This document shows, one piece after another, positions 49,599-63,680 of a stretch of DNA of 64,000 nucleotides. The stretch is from positions 1 through 64,000 of the forward strand of contig WPIO01000241.1 of assembly GCA_009760855.2 (NCBI GenBank). Reading direction: 5' to 3'. The stretch comes from Cristatella mucedo (taxonomy: Eukaryota; Bryozoa; Phylactolaemata; Cristatellidae). Position numbers and translations under genes: made by a program. Position 1 is the first letter of the stretch, and the number at the start of each line of letters is the position of its first letter. The notes beneath the pieces were generated by a model. The model was not told the origin of the DNA and made no database searches. It saw only the letters and a list, made by a program, of their open reading frames with translations.

Positions 49599-52500
49599 GA
49601 TTTAAAGTTTCTACATATTCCGCGATCTGCTGCGAACTTGTGCGAAACGGGTTATTTACGTGTGAAATGCTTTAAACAAGGTGCAGCACTCTGCTGCCAG
49701 CAAGGGCATGCTCCGACATGCAGGTTTGAAGTTTCTACATATTCCGCGATCTGCTGAGAACTTGTGCGAAATGTGTCATTCGAGTGCGAAATGCTCAAAA
49801 CGAGGTGCAGCACTCTGCTGCCAGCCAGCCCACGCTCCGACATGCAGATTTGAAGTTTCTACATATTCCGCGATCTGCTGCGAACTCGTGCGAAACGTGT
49901 TATTTACGTGCGAAATGCTTTAAACAAGGTGCAGCACTCTGCTGCCAGCAAGTGCACGCTCCGACATGCAGATTTGAAATTTCTACATATTCCGCGATCT
50001 GCTGCGAACTCGTGCGAAACGTGTTATTTACGTGCGAAATGCTTTCAAAACAAGGGGCAGCACTCTGCTGCCAGCCAGCACACGCTCCGACATGCAGATT
50101 TGAAGTTTCTACATATTCCGCGATCTGCTGCGAACTCGTGCGAAATGTGTTATTCAAGTGCGAAATGCTCAAAACAAGGGGCAGCACTCTGCTGCCAGCC
50201 AGCACACGCTCCGACATGCAGATTTGAAGTTTCTACATATTCCGCGATCTGCTGCGAACGTGTGCGAAACGTGTTATTTACGTGCGAAATGCTCAAAACA
50301 AGGTGCAGCACTCTGCTGCCAGCCAGCACACGCTCCGACATGCAGATTTGAAGTTTCTACATATTCCGCGATCTGCTGCGAACTCGTGCAAAACGTGTTA
50401 TTTTACGTGCGAAATGCTCAAAAAACAAGGTGCAGCACTCTGCTGCCAGCCAGCACACGCTCCGACATGCAGATTTGAAGTTTCTACATATCCCGCAACC
50501 TGCTACAACTTCGTGCGAAATGTGTTATTTACGTGCGAAATGCTCAAAACAAGGTGCAGCACTTTGTTGCCAGCCAGCCCACGCTCCGACATGCAGATTT
50601 GAAGTTTCTACATATTCCGCGATTTGCTGCGAACTCGTGCGAAACGTGTTATTTACGTGCGAAATGCTTTTAAACAAGGTGCAGCACTCTGCTGCCAGCC
50701 AGTACACGCTCCGACATGCAGATTTGAACTTTCTACATATTCCGCGATCTGCTGCGAACTCGTGCGAAATGTGTTATTCGAGTGCGAAATGCTCAAAACA
50801 AGGTGCAGCACTCTGCTGCCAGCCAGCACACGCTCCGACATGCAGGTTTGAAGTTTCTACATATTCCGCGATCTGCTGCGAACTCGTGCGAAACGTGTTA
50901 TTTACGTGCGAAATGCTTTAAACAAGGTGCAGCACTCTGCTGCCAGTCAGCGCACGCTCCGACATGCAGATTTGAAGTTTCTACATATTCCGCGATCTGG
51001 TGCGAACTCGTGCGAAACGGGTTATTTACGTGCGAAATGCTTTAAAACATGGTGCAGCACTCTGCTGCCAGTCAGCCCACGCTCCGACATGCAGATTTGA
51101 AGTTTCTACCTCTTCAGCGATCTGCTGCGAACTCGTGCGAAACGTGTTATTTACGTGCGAAATGCTTTAAACAAGGTGCAGCACTCTGCTGCCAGTCAGC
51201 GCACGCTCCGACATGCAGAGTTGAAGTTTCTACATATTCCGCGATCTGCTGCGAACTCGTGCGAAACGTGTTATTTACGTGCGAAATGCTTTAAACAAGG
51301 TGCAGCACTCTGCTGCCAGCAAGCCCACGCTCCGACATGCAGATTTGAAGTTTCTACATATTCCGCGATCTGCTGCTGCAAACTCGTGCGAAACGTGTTA
51401 TTTACGTGCGAAATGCTCAAAACAAGGTGCAGCACTCTGCTGCCAGCCAGCACACGCTCCGAAATGCAGATTTGAAGTTTCTACATATTCCGCGATCTGC
51501 TGCGAACTCGTGCGAAACGTGTTATTTACGTGCGAAATGCTTTAAACAAGGTGCAGCACTCTGCTAAACAAGGTGCAGCACTCTGCTGCCAGCAAGCCCA
51601 TGCTCCGACATGCAGATTTGAAGTTTCTACATATTTAGCGATCTGCTGCGAACTCGTGCGAAACGTGTTATTTACGTGCGAAATGCTCAAAACAAGGTGC
51701 AGCACTCTGCTGCCAGCCAGTGCACGCTCCGACATGCAGATTTGAAGTTTCTACATATTCAGCGATCTGCTGCAAACTCGTGCGAAACGTGTTATTTACG
51801 TGCGAAATGCTCAAAACAAGGTGCAGCACTCTGCTGCCAGCCAGCACACGCTCCGACATGCAGATTTGAAGTTTCTACATATTCCGCGATCTGCTGCGAA
51901 CTCGTGCGAAATGTGTTATTTACGTGCGAAATGCTTTAAACAAGGTGCAGCACTCTGCTGCCAGCCAGCACACGCTCCGACATGCAGATTTGAAGTTTCT
52001 ACATATTCCGCGATCTGCTGCGAACTCGTGCGAAACGTGTTATTTATGTGCGAAATGCTTTAAAACAAGGTGCAGCACTCTGTTGCCAGCCAGTGCACGC
52101 TCCGACATGCAGATTTAAAGTTTGAACATATTCCGCGATCTGCTGCGAACTCGTGCGAAACGTGTTATTTACGTGCGAAATGCTTTAAACAAGGTGCAGC
52201 ACTCTGCTGCCAGCCAGCCCACGCTCCGACATGCAGATTTGAAGTTTCTACATATTCCAAGATCTGCTGCGAACTTGTGCGAAACGTGTTACTAACGTGC
52301 GAAATGCTTTAAAAACAAGGTGCAGCACTCTGCTGCCAGCCAGCACACGCTCCGACATGCAGATTTGAAGTTTCTACATATTCCGCGATCTGCTGCGAAC
52401 TCGTGCGAAATGTGTTATTTACGTGCGAAATGCTTTAAACAAGGTGCAGCACTCTGCTGCCAGCCAGCTCACGCTCCGACATGCAGATTTGAAGTTTCTA

Positions 52501-54799
52501 CATATTCCGCGATTTGCTGCGAACTCGTGCGAAATGGGTTATTTACGTGCGAAATGCTTTAAACATGGTGCAGCACTCTGCTGCCAGCCAGCACACGCTT
52601 CGACATGCAGATTTGAAGTTTCTACATATTCCGCGATCTGCTGCGAACTCGTGCGAAAGGTGTTATTTACGTGCGAAATGCTTTAAACAAGGTGCAGCAC
52701 TCTGCTGCCAGCCAGCACACGCTCCGACATGCAGATTTGAAGTTTCTACATATTCAGCGATATGCCGCGAACTCGTGCGAAACGTGTTATTTACGTGCGA
52801 AATGCTCAAAACAAGGTGCAGCACTCAGCTGCCAGCAAGGGCACGCTCCGACATGCAGATTTGAACTTTCTACAGATTTCGCGATCTGCTGCGAACTGGT
52901 GCGAAACGGGTTATTTACGTGCGAAATGCTTTAAACAAGGTGCAGCACTCTGCTGCCAGCCAGCACACGCTCCGACATGCAGATTTGAAGTTTCTACATA
53001 TTCCGCGATCTGCTGCGAACTCGTGCGAAACGTGTTATTTACGTGCGAAATGCTTTAAACTAGGTGCAGCACTCTGCTGTCAGCCAGGGCACGCTCCGAC
53101 ACGCAGATTTGAAGTTTCTACATATTCCGCGATCTGCTGCGAACTCGTGCGAAACGTGTTATTTACGTGCGAAATGCTTTTAACAAGGTGCAGCACTCTG
53201 CTGCCAGCCAGCCCACGCTCCGACACGCTTCCGAAATGCAGATTTGAACTTTCTACATATTCCGCGATTTGCTGCGAACTCGTGCGAAACGTGTTATTTA
53301 CGTGCGAAATGCTTAAAACAAGGTGCAGCACTCTGCTGCCAGCCAGTACACGCTCCGACATGCAGATTTGAAGTTTCTACATATTCCGCGATCTGCTGCG
53401 AAACTCGTGCGACATGTGTTTTTTGCGTGCGAAATGCTTTAAACAAGGTGCAGCACTCTGCTGCCAGCCAGCGCACGCTCCGACATGCAGATTTGAAGTT
53501 TCTACATATTCCGCGATCTGGTGCGAACTCGTGCGAAACGTGCTATTTACGTGCGAAATGCTTTAAACATGGTGCAGCACTCTGCTGCCAGCCAGCACAC
53601 GCTCCGACATGCAGATTCGAACTTTCTACATGTTCCGCGATCTGCTGCGAACTTGTGCGAAACGTGTTATTTACGTGCGAAATGCTTTAAACAAGGTGCA
53701 GCACTCTGCTGCCAGCAAGTGCACGCTCCGACATGCAGATTTGAACTTTCTACATATTCCGCGATCTGCTGCGAACTCGTGCGAAACGTGTTATTTACGT
53801 GCGAAATGCTTTAAACAAGGTGCAGCACTCTGCTGCCAGCCAGCACACGCTCCGACATGCAGATTTGAAGTTTCTACATATTCCGCGATCTGCTGCGAAC
53901 TCGTGCGAAACGTGTTATTTACGTGCGAAATGCTCAAAACAAGGTGCAGCACTCTGCTGCCAGCCAGCACACGCTCCGACATGCAGATTTGAAGTTTCTA
54001 CATATTCCGCGATCTGCTGCGAACTTGTGCGAAACGTGTTATTTACGTGCGAAATGCTTTAAACATGGTGCAGCACTCTGCTGCCAGCCAGCACACGCTC
54101 CGAAATGCAGATTTGAACTTTCTACATATTCCGAGATCTGCTGCGAACTTGTGCGAAACGTGTTATTTACGTGCGAAATGCTTTAAACAAGGTGCAGCAC
54201 TCTGCTGCCAGTCAGCGCACGCTCCGACATGCAGATTTGAATTTTCTACACATTCCGCGATCTGGTGCGAACTCGTGCGAAACGTGTTATTTACGTGCGA
54301 AATGCTTTAAACAAGGTGCAGCACTCTGCTGCCAGCAAGCCCATGCTCCGACATGCAGATTTGAAGTTTCTACATATTCTGCGATCTGCTGCGAAACTTG
54401 TGCGAAACGTGTTATTTACGTGGGAAATGCTTTAAACATGGTGCAGCACTCTGCTGCCAGTCAGCGCACGCTCCGACATGCAGATTTGAAGTTTCTACAT
54501 ATTCCGCGATCTGCTGCGAACTCGTGCGAAATGTGTTATTTACGTGCGAAATGCTTTAAACATGGTGCAGCACTCTGCTGCCAGCCAGTGCACGCTCCGA
54601 CATGCAGATTTGAAGTTTCTACATATTCCGCGATCTGCTGCAAATTCGTGCGAAACGTGTTATTTACGTGCGAAATGCTTTAAACATGGTGCAGCACTCT
54701 GCTGCCAGCAAGCCCACGCTCCGACATGCAGATTTGAAGTTTCTACATATTCCGCGATCTGCTGCGAACTCGTGCGAAACGTGTTATTTACGTGCGAAA

Positions 54800-54830
54800 T
54801 GCTTTAAACGCCACGCTCCGACAAGCAGAT
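54800..54830 (+). repeat. Truncated unit, 27-bp deletion over the hairpin
   Basis: GCTTTAAACGCCACGCTCC joins the TTTAAAC word directly to the CACGCTCC word, so the whole GCAGCACTCTGCTGC inverted repeat is lost from this unit. Confidence 0.85.
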
Positions 54831-57800
54831 TTGAAGTTTCTACATATTCTGCGATCTGCTGCGAACTCGTGCGAAACGTGTTATTTACGTGCGAAATGCT
54901 TTAAACAAGGTGCAGCACTCTGCTGCCAGCCAGCACACGCTCCGACATGCAGATTTGAAAGTTTCTACATATTCCGCGATCTGCTGCGAACTCGTGCGAA
55001 ACGTGTTATTTACGTGCGAAATGCTTTTAAACAAGGTGCAGCACTCTGCTGCCAGCCAGCTGCACGCTCCGACATGCAGATTTGAAGTTTCTACATATTC
55101 CGCGATCTGCTGCGAACTCGTGCGAAACGTGTTATTTACGTGCGAAATGCTTTAAACATGGTGCAGCACTCTGCTGCCAGCCAGCACACGCTCCGACATG
55201 CAGATTTGAAGTTTCTACATATTCTGCGATCTGCTGCGAACTCGTGCGAAACGTGTTATTTACGTGCGAAATGCTTTAAACAAGGTGCAGCACTCTGCTG
55301 CCAGCCAGTGCACGCTCCGACATGCAGATTTGAAGTTTCTACATGTTCCGCGATTTGCTGGGAACTTGTGCGAAACGTGTTATTTACGTGCGAAATGCTT
55401 TCAAACAAGGTGCAGCACTCTGCTGCCAGCCAGCACACGCTCCGACATGAAGAGCTGACGTTTCTACATATTCCGCGATCTGCTGCGAACTCGTGCGAAA
55501 AACGTGTTATTTACGTGCGAAATGCTTTAAACAAGGTGCAGCACTCTGCTGCCAGCCAGCAGCACGCTCCGATATGTAGATTTGAAGTTTCTACATATTC
55601 CGCGATCTGCTGCGAACTCGTGCGAAATGTGTTATTCGAGTGCGAAATAATCAAAACAAGGTGCAGCACTCTGCTGCCAGCCAGCACACGCTCCGACATG
55701 CAGATTTTGAAGTTTCTACATATTCCGCGATCTGCTGCGAACTCGTGCGAAACGTGTTATTTACGTGCGAAATGCTTTAAACAAGGTGCAGCACTCTGCT
55801 GCCAGCAGCCCATGCACGCTCCGACATGCAGATTTGAAGTTTCTACATATTCCGCGATCTGCTGCGAACTCGTGCGAAACGTGTTATTTACGTGCGAAAT
55901 GCTTTAAACATGGTGCAGCACTCTGCTGCCAGCCAGCACACGCTCCGACATGCAGATTTGAAGTTTCTACATATTCCGCGATTAGCTGCGAACTCGTGCG
56001 AAACGTGTTTTTTACGTTCGATATGCTTGAAACATGGCGCCGCACTTAGTTGCCAGCCAGTGCACGCTCCGACATGCAGATTTAAAGTTTCTACACATTC
56101 CATGATCAGGTGCGAACTCGTGCGAAATGTGTTATTCACGTGCGAAATGCTTTAAACATGGTGCAGCACTCTGCTGCCAGCCAGCGCACGCTCCGATATG
56201 TAGATTTGAAGTTTCTACATATTCCGCGATCTGCTTCGAACTTGTGCGAAACGTGTTATTTACGTGCGAAATGCTTTAAACAAGGTGCAGCACTCTGCTG
56301 CCAGCCAGTGCACGCTCCGACATGCAGATTTGAAGTTTCTACATATTCCGCGATCTGCTGCGAACTCGTGCGAAACGTGTTATTTACGTGCGAAATGCTT
56401 TAAACATGGTGCAGCACTCTGCTGCCAGCCAGCCCACGCTCCGACATGCAGATTTGAAGTTTCTACATATTCCGCGATCTGCTGCGAACTCGTGCGAAAC
56501 GTGTTATTTTACGTGCGAAATGCTTTAAACAAGGTGCAGCACTCTGCTGCCAGCCAGCGCACGCTCCGACATGCAGATTTGAAGTTTCTACATATTCCGC
56601 GATCTGCTGCGAACTCGTGCGAAATGTGTTATTTACGTGCGAAATGCTCAAAACAAGGTGCAGCACTCTGCTGCCAGCCAGCGCACGCTCCGACATGCAG
56701 ATTTGAAGTTTCTACATATTCCGCGATCTGCTGGGAACTTGTGCGAAACGTGTTATTTACGTGCGAAATGCTTTAAACAAGTTGCAGCACTCAGCTGCGA
56801 GCAAGCACACGCTCCGACATGCAGATTTGAAGTTTTTACATATTCCGCGATCTGCTGCGAACTCGTGCGAAACGTGTTATTTACGTGCGAAATGCTTTAA
56901 ACAAGGTGCAGCACTCTGCTGCCAGCCAGTGCACGCTCCGACATGCAGATTTGAAGTTTCTACATATTCCGCGATCTGCTGCGAACTCGTGCGAAACGGG
57001 TTATTTACGTGCGAAATGCTTTAAACATGGTGCAGCACTCTGCTGCCAGTCAGCGCACGCTCCGACATGCAGATTTGAAGTTTCTACATATTCCGCGATC
57101 TGCTGCGAACTCGTGCGAAACGTGTTATTTACGTGCGAAATGCTTAAAAACAAGGTGCAGCACTCTGCTGCCAGCCAGCCAGCACACGCTCCGACATGCA
57201 GATTTGAACTTTCTACATATTCCGCGATCTGCTGCGAACTTGTGCGAAACGTGTTATTACGTGCGAAATGCTTTAAACAAGGTGCAGCACTCTGCTGCCA
57301 GCCAGGGCACGCTCCGAAATGCAGATTTGAAGTTTCTACATATTCCGCGATCTGCTGCGAACTCGTGCGAAACGTGTTATTTACGTGCGAAATGCTTTAA
57401 ACAAGGTGCAGCACTCTGCTGCCAGCCAGTGCAACGCTCCGACATGCAGATTTGAAGTTTCTACATATTCCGCGATCTGCTGCGAACTTGTGCGAAACGT
57501 GTTATTTACGTGCGAAATGCTTTAAACAAGGTGCAGCACTCTGCTGCCAGCAAGTGCACGCTCCGACAAGCAGATTTGAAGTTTCTACATATTCCGCGAT
57601 CTGCTGCGAACTCGTGCGAAACGTGTTATTTACGTGCGAAATGCTTTAAACAAGGTGCAGCACTCTGCTGCCAGCCAGTGCACGCTCCGACATGCAGATT
57701 TGAAGTTTCTACATATTCCGCGATCTGCTGCGAACTCGTGCGAAACGTGTTATTTACGTGCGAAATGCTCAAAACAAGGTGCAGCACTCTGCTGCCAGCC

Positions 57801-60278
57801 AGTGCACGCTCCGACATGCAGATTTGAAGTTTCTACATATTCCGCGATCTGCTGCGAACTCGTGCGAAACGTGTTATTTACGTGCGAAATGCTCAAAACA
57901 AGGTGCAGCACTCTGCTGGGAGCAGCCCACGCTCCGACATGCAGATTTGAAGTTTCTACATATTCCGCGATCTGCTGCGAACTCGTGCGAAACGTGTTTT
58001 TTACGTGCGAAATGCTTTAAACAAGGTGCAGCACTCTGCTGCCAGCCAGTGCACGCTCCGACATGCAGATTTGAAGTTTCTACATATTCCGCGATCTGCT
58101 GCGAACTGGTGCGAAAAACGTGTTATTTACGTGCGAAATGCTTAAAAACAAGGTGCAGCACTCTGCTGGGAGCAAGCGCACGCTCCGACATGCAGATTTG
58201 AAGTTTCTACATATTCCGCGATCTGCTGCAAACTCGTGCGAAACGTGTTATTTACGTGCGAAATGCTTTAAACAAGGTGCAGCACTCTGCTGCCAGCAAG
58301 CCCATGCTCCGACATGCAGATTTGAAGTTTCTACATATTCTGCGATCTGCTGCGAACTCGTGCGAAACGTGTTATTTACGTGCGAAATGCTTTAAAACAA
58401 GGTGCCGCACTCTGCTGCCAGCCAGCACACGCTCCGACATGCAGATTTCACGTTTCTACATATTCCGCGATCTGCTGCGGACCCGTGCGACACCTGTTAG
58501 TTACGTGCGAAATGCTTTAAAAACGAGGTACAGCACTCTGCTGCCAGCCAGCACACGCTCCGACATGTAGATTTGAAGTTTCTACATATTCCGCGATCTG
58601 CTGCGAACTCGTGCGAAACGTGTTATTTACGTGCGAAATGCTTTTAAAACAAGGTGCAGCACTCTGCTGCCAGCCACACACGCTCCGACATGCAGATTTG
58701 AAGTTTCTACATATTCCGCGATCTGCTGCGAACTCGTGCGAAACGTGTTATTTACGTGCGAAATGCCTTAAACAAGGTGCAGCACTCTGCTGCCAGCCAG
58801 TGCACGCTCCGACATGCAGATTTGAATTTTCTACATATTCCGCGATCTGCTGCGAACTCGTGCGAAACGTGTTATTTACGTGCGAAATGCTTTAAACAAG
58901 GTGCAGCACTCTGCTGCCAGCCAGGGCACGCTCCGACACGCAGATTTGAAGTTTCTACAGATTCCGCGATCTGCTGCAAACTCGTGCGAAAAACGTGTTA
59001 TTTACGTGCGAAATGCTTTAAACAAGGTGCAGCACTCTGCTGCCAGCCAGTGCACGCTCCGACACGCAGATTTGAAGTTTCTACATATTCCGCGATTTGC
59101 TGCGAACTTGTGCGAAACGTGTTATTTACGTGCGAAATGCTTTAAACAAGGTGCAGCACTCTGCTGCCAGCCAGTGCACGCTCCGACATGCAGATTTGAA
59201 GTTTCTACATATTCCGCGATCTGCTGCGAACTCGTGCGAAACGTGTTATATAAGTGCGAAATGCTTTAAACAAGGTGCAGCACTCTGCTGCCAGCCACAC
59301 ACGCTCCGACATGCAGATTTGAAGTTTTCTACATATTCAGCGATCTGCTGCGAACTCGTGCGAAACGTGTTATTTACGTGCGAAATGCTCAAAACAAGGT
59401 GCAGCACTCTGCTGCCAGCCAGCACACGCTCCGACATGCAGATTTGAAGTTTCTACATATTCCGCGATCTGCTGCGAACTCGTGCGAAACGTGTGTTATT
59501 TACGTGCGAAATGCTTTAAACAAGGTGCAGCACTCAGCTGCAAGCAAGCACACGCTCCGACATGCAGATTTGAAGTTTCTACACATTCCGCGATCTGGTG
59601 CGAACTCGTGCGAAACGTGTTATTTACGTGCGAAATGCTTTAAACATGGTGCAGCACTCTGCTGCCAGCCAGCACACGCTCCGACATGCAGATTTGAACT
59701 TTCTACATATTCCGCGATCTGCTGGGAACTCGTGCGAAACGTGTTATTTACGTGCGAAATGCTTTAAACATGGTGCAGCACACTGCTGCCAGCCACCGCA
59801 CGCTCCGACATGCAGATTTGAAGTTATTACACATTCCACGATCAGGTGCGAACTCGTTTAAAACGTGTTATTCACGTGCGAAATGCTTTTAAACAAGGTG
59901 CAGCACTCTGCTGCCAGCCAGGGCACGCTCCGACATGCAGATTTGAAGTTTCTACATATTCCGCGATCTGCTGCGAATTCGTGCGAAACGTGTTATTTAC
60001 GTGCGAAATGCTCTAAAAACAAGGTGCAGCACTCTGCTGCCAGCCAGGGCACGCTCCGACATGCAGATTTGATGCTTGTACATATTCCGCGATCTGCTGC
60101 GAACTCGTGCAAAACGTGTTATTTGCGTGCGAAATGCTTTAAACAAGGTGCAGCACTCTGCTGCCAGCCAGCACACGCTCCGAAATGCAGATTTGAAGTT
60201 TCTACATATTCCGCGATCTGCTGCGAACTCGTGCGAAACGTGTTATTTGCGTGCGAAATGCTTAAAACAAGGTGCAGC

Positions 60279-61245
60279 ACTCTGCTGCCAGCCAGCACAC
60301 GCTCCGAAATGTAGATTTGAAGTTTCTACATATTCCGCGATCTGCTGCGAACTTGTGCGAAACGTGTTATTTACGTGCGAAATGCTCAAAACAAGGTGCA
60401 GCACTCTGCTGCCAGCCAATGCAAGCTCCGACATGCAGACTTGAATTTTCTGCATGTTCCACGATTTTCTGCGAACTCGTGCGAAATGGGTTATTTACGT
60501 GCGAAATGATTTAAACATGGTGCTGCACTCTGCTGCCAGCAAGCCCATGCTCCGACATGCAGATTTGAAGTTTCTACATATTCTGCGATCTGCTGCGAAC
60601 TTGTGCAAAACGTGTTATTTACGTGGGAAATGCTTTAAACATGGTGCAGCACTCTGCTGCCAGCCAGCACACGTTTCGACACTCCGATTTGAAATTTCTA
60701 CATATTCTGCGATCTGCTGCGAACTAGTGCAAAATGTGTTATTTACGTGCGAAATGCTTTAAACAAGGTGCAGCACTCTGCAGCCAGCCAGCTCACGCTC
60801 CGACATGCAGGTTTGAAGTTTCTACATATTCCACGATCTGCTGCAAATTCGTGCGAAACGTGTTATTTACGTGCGAAATGATTTAAACATGGTGCTGCAC
60901 TCTGCTGCCAGCAAGCCCATGCTCCGACATGCAGATTTGAAGTTTCTACATATTTAGCGATCTGCTGCGAACTCGTGCGAAACGTGTTATTTACGTGCGA
61001 AATGCTTTAAACAAGGTGCAGCACTCTGCTGCCAGCAAGTGCACGCTCCGACATGCAGATTTGAAATTTCTACATATTTAGCGATCTGCTGCGAACTCGT
61101 GCGAAACGGGTTATTTACGTGCGAAATGCTTTTAACAAGGTGCAGCACTCTGCTGCCAGCCAGTACACGCTCCGACATGCAGATTTGAACTTTCTAGATA
61201 TTCCGCGATTTGCTGCGAACTCGTGCGAAATGTGTTATTCACGTG
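60279..61245 (+). repeat. Domain C duplicated block, copy 2
   Basis: This is the partner of about 48,200-49,290, one 124-bp unit shorter. Unusual shared words include CGACACTCCGATTTGAAATT (about 60,678, and about 48,599 in copy 1) and GGTGCTGCACTCTG with AGCAAGCCCATGC. The latter combination, preceded by GCAAATTCGTGCG and followed by ATATTTAGCG, occurs a third time at about 62,454-62,570, so part of the block has been copied again. Confidence 0.8.
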
Positions 61246-61689
61246 CGAAATGCTCAAAACAAGGTGCAGCACTCTGCTGCCAGCCAGCACACGCTCCGAA
61301 ATGTAGATTTGAAGTTTCTACATATTCCGCGATCTGCTGCGAACTCGTGCGAAACGTGTTATTTACGTGCGAAATGCTTTAAACAAGGTGCAGCACTCTG
61401 CTGCCAGCAAGCACACACTCCGACATGCAGATTTGAAGTTTCTACATATTCAGTGATCTGCCGCGAACTCGTGCGAAACGTGTTATTTACGTGCGAAATG
61501 CTCACAACAAGGTGCAGCACTCTGCTGCCAGCCAGTGCAAGCTCCGATATGTAGATTTAAAGTTTCTACATATTCTGCGATCTGCTGCGAAATCGTGCTG
61601 AACGGGTTATTTACGTGCGATATGCTTTAAACAAGGTGCTGCACTCTGCTGCCAGCCAGCTCACGCTCCGACATGCAGATTTGAAGTTT

Positions 61690-63680
61690 CTATATATTCC
61701 GCGATTTGCTGTGAACTCGTGCGAAACGGGTTATTTACGTGCGAAATGCTTTTAACAAGGTGCAGCACTCTGCTGCCAGCCAGGACACGCTCCGACATGC
61801 AGATTTGAACTTTCTAGATATTCCTCGAACTGCTGCTAACTTTTGCGAAATGTGTCATTCGAGTGCTAAATGCTCAAAACGAGGTGCAGCACTCTGCTGC
61901 CAGGCAGGGCACGCTCCGAAATGTAGATTTGAACTTTCTAGATATTCCGCGATCTGCTGTGAACTCGTGCGAAACGTGTTATTTACGTGCGAAATGCTTT
62001 TAACAAGGTGAAGCACTCTGCTGCCAGCCAGCACACGCTCCGAAATGTAGATTTGAAGTTTCTACATATTCCGCGATCTGCTGGGAACTTGTTCGAAACG
62101 TATTTACGTGCGAAATGCTTTAAACAAGGTGCAGCACTCTGCTGCCAGCAAGCACACACTCCGACATGCAGATTTGAAGTTTCTACATATTCAGTGATCT
62201 GCCGCGAACTCGTGCGAAACGTGTTATTTACGTGGGAAAAAATCACAACAAGGTGCAGCACTCTGCTGCCAGCCAGTGCAAGCTCCGATATGTAGATTTA
62301 AAGTTTCTACATATTCTGCGATCTGCTGCGAAATCGTGCGAAACGTGTTATTTACGTGCGAAATGCTCAAAACAAGGTGCAGCACTCTGCTGCCAGCCAG
62401 TGCAGGCTCCGATATGTAGATTTAAAGTTTCTACATATTCTGCGATCTGCTGCAAATTCGTGCGAAACGTGTTATTTACGTGCAAAATGATTTAAACATG
62501 GTGCTGCACTCTGCTGCCAGCAAGCCCATGCTCCGACATGCAGATTTGAAGTTTCTACATATTTAGCGATCTGCTGCGAACTCGTGCGAAACGTGTTATT
62601 TACGTGCGAAATGCTTTAAACAAGGTGCAGCACTGATTTGAACTTTCTAGATATTCCGCGATTTGCTGCAAACTCATGCGAAATGAGTTATTCGAGTGCG
62701 AAATGCTTAAAACGAGGTGCAGCACTCTGCTGCCAGCAAGCCCATGCTCCGACATGCAGATTTGAAGTTTCTACATATTTAGCGATCTGCTGCGAACTCG
62801 TGCGAAACGTGTTATTTACGTGCGAAATGCTTTAAACAAGGTGCAGCACTCTGCTGCCAGCCAGTGCAAGCTCCGATATGTAGATTTAAAGTTTCTACAT
62901 ATTCTGCGATCTGCTGCGAAATCGTGCGAAACGTGTTATTTACGTGCGAAATGCTTTAAACAAGGTGCAGCACTCTGCTGCCAGCCAGCCCACGCTCCGA
63001 CATGCAGATTTGAAGTTTCTATATATTCCGCGATTTGCTGTGAACTCGTGCGAAACGGGTTATTTACGTGCGAAATGCTTTTAACAAGGTGCAGCACTCT
63101 GCTGCCAGCCAGGACACGCTCCGACATGGAGATTTGAACTTTCTAGATATTCCTCGAACTGCTGCTAACTTTTGCGAAATGTGTCATTCGAGTGCTAAAT
63201 GCTCAAAACGAGGTGCAGCACTCTGCTGCCAGCCAGTGCACGCTCCGAAATGTAGATTTGAACTTTCTAGATATTCCGCGATCTGCTGTGAACTCGTGCG
63301 AAACGTGTTATTTACGTGCGAAATGCTTTAAACAAGGTGCAGCACTCTGCTGCCAGCCAGCACACGCTCCGAAATGTAGATTTGAAGTTTCTACATATTC
63401 CGCGATCTGCTGGGAACTTGTTCGAAACGTGTTGTTTACGTGCGAAATGCTTTAAACAAGGTGCAGCACTCTGCTGCCAGCAAGCAGCACACTCCGACAT
63501 GCAGATTTGAAGTTTCTACATATTCAGTGATCTGCCGCGAACTCGTGCGAAACGTGTTATTTACGTGCGAAATGCTTTAAACAAGGTGCAGCACTCTGCT
63601 GCCAGCCAGTGCAAGCTCCGATATGTAGATTTAAAGTTTCTACATATTCTGCGATCTGCTGCGAAATCGTGCGAAACGTG
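61690..63680 (+). repeat. About 11-unit higher-order repeat at the right end (1,329-bp offset)
   Basis: The runs 61,690-62,350 and 63,019-63,680 share a chain of rare variants: CTATATATTCCGCGATTTGC, GCTTTTAACAAGG, CCAGGACACGC, TTCCTCGAACTGCTGCTAAC, GTGTCATTCGAGTGCTAAATG and CTGGGAACTTGTTCG. The offset is 1,329 bp (61,739/63,068; 61,821/63,150; 61,987/63,316), rising to 1,333 after small indels (62,191/63,524). Eleven units would be 1,364 bp; the missing 35 bp are the truncated unit at about 62,634. The CAGTGATCTGCCGCG unit also appears at 61,450, so this zone has been copied repeatedly. Confidence 0.8.
62620..62660 (+). repeat. Truncated unit, 35-bp deletion starting in the hairpin
   Basis: GCAGCACT is followed at once by GATTTGAACTTTCTAG, dropping the second arm of the inverted repeat and the CCAGCCAG tract. 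The deletion is what makes the 11-unit repeat at the window end 1,329 bp instead of 1,364. Confidence 0.85.

Noticed and set aside
55140..55907. 255-residue open frame in domain C
   Set aside because: Frame changes at small insertions (about 55,402, 55,500, 55,560, 55,706) join separate satellite frames; nothing resembles a protein family.
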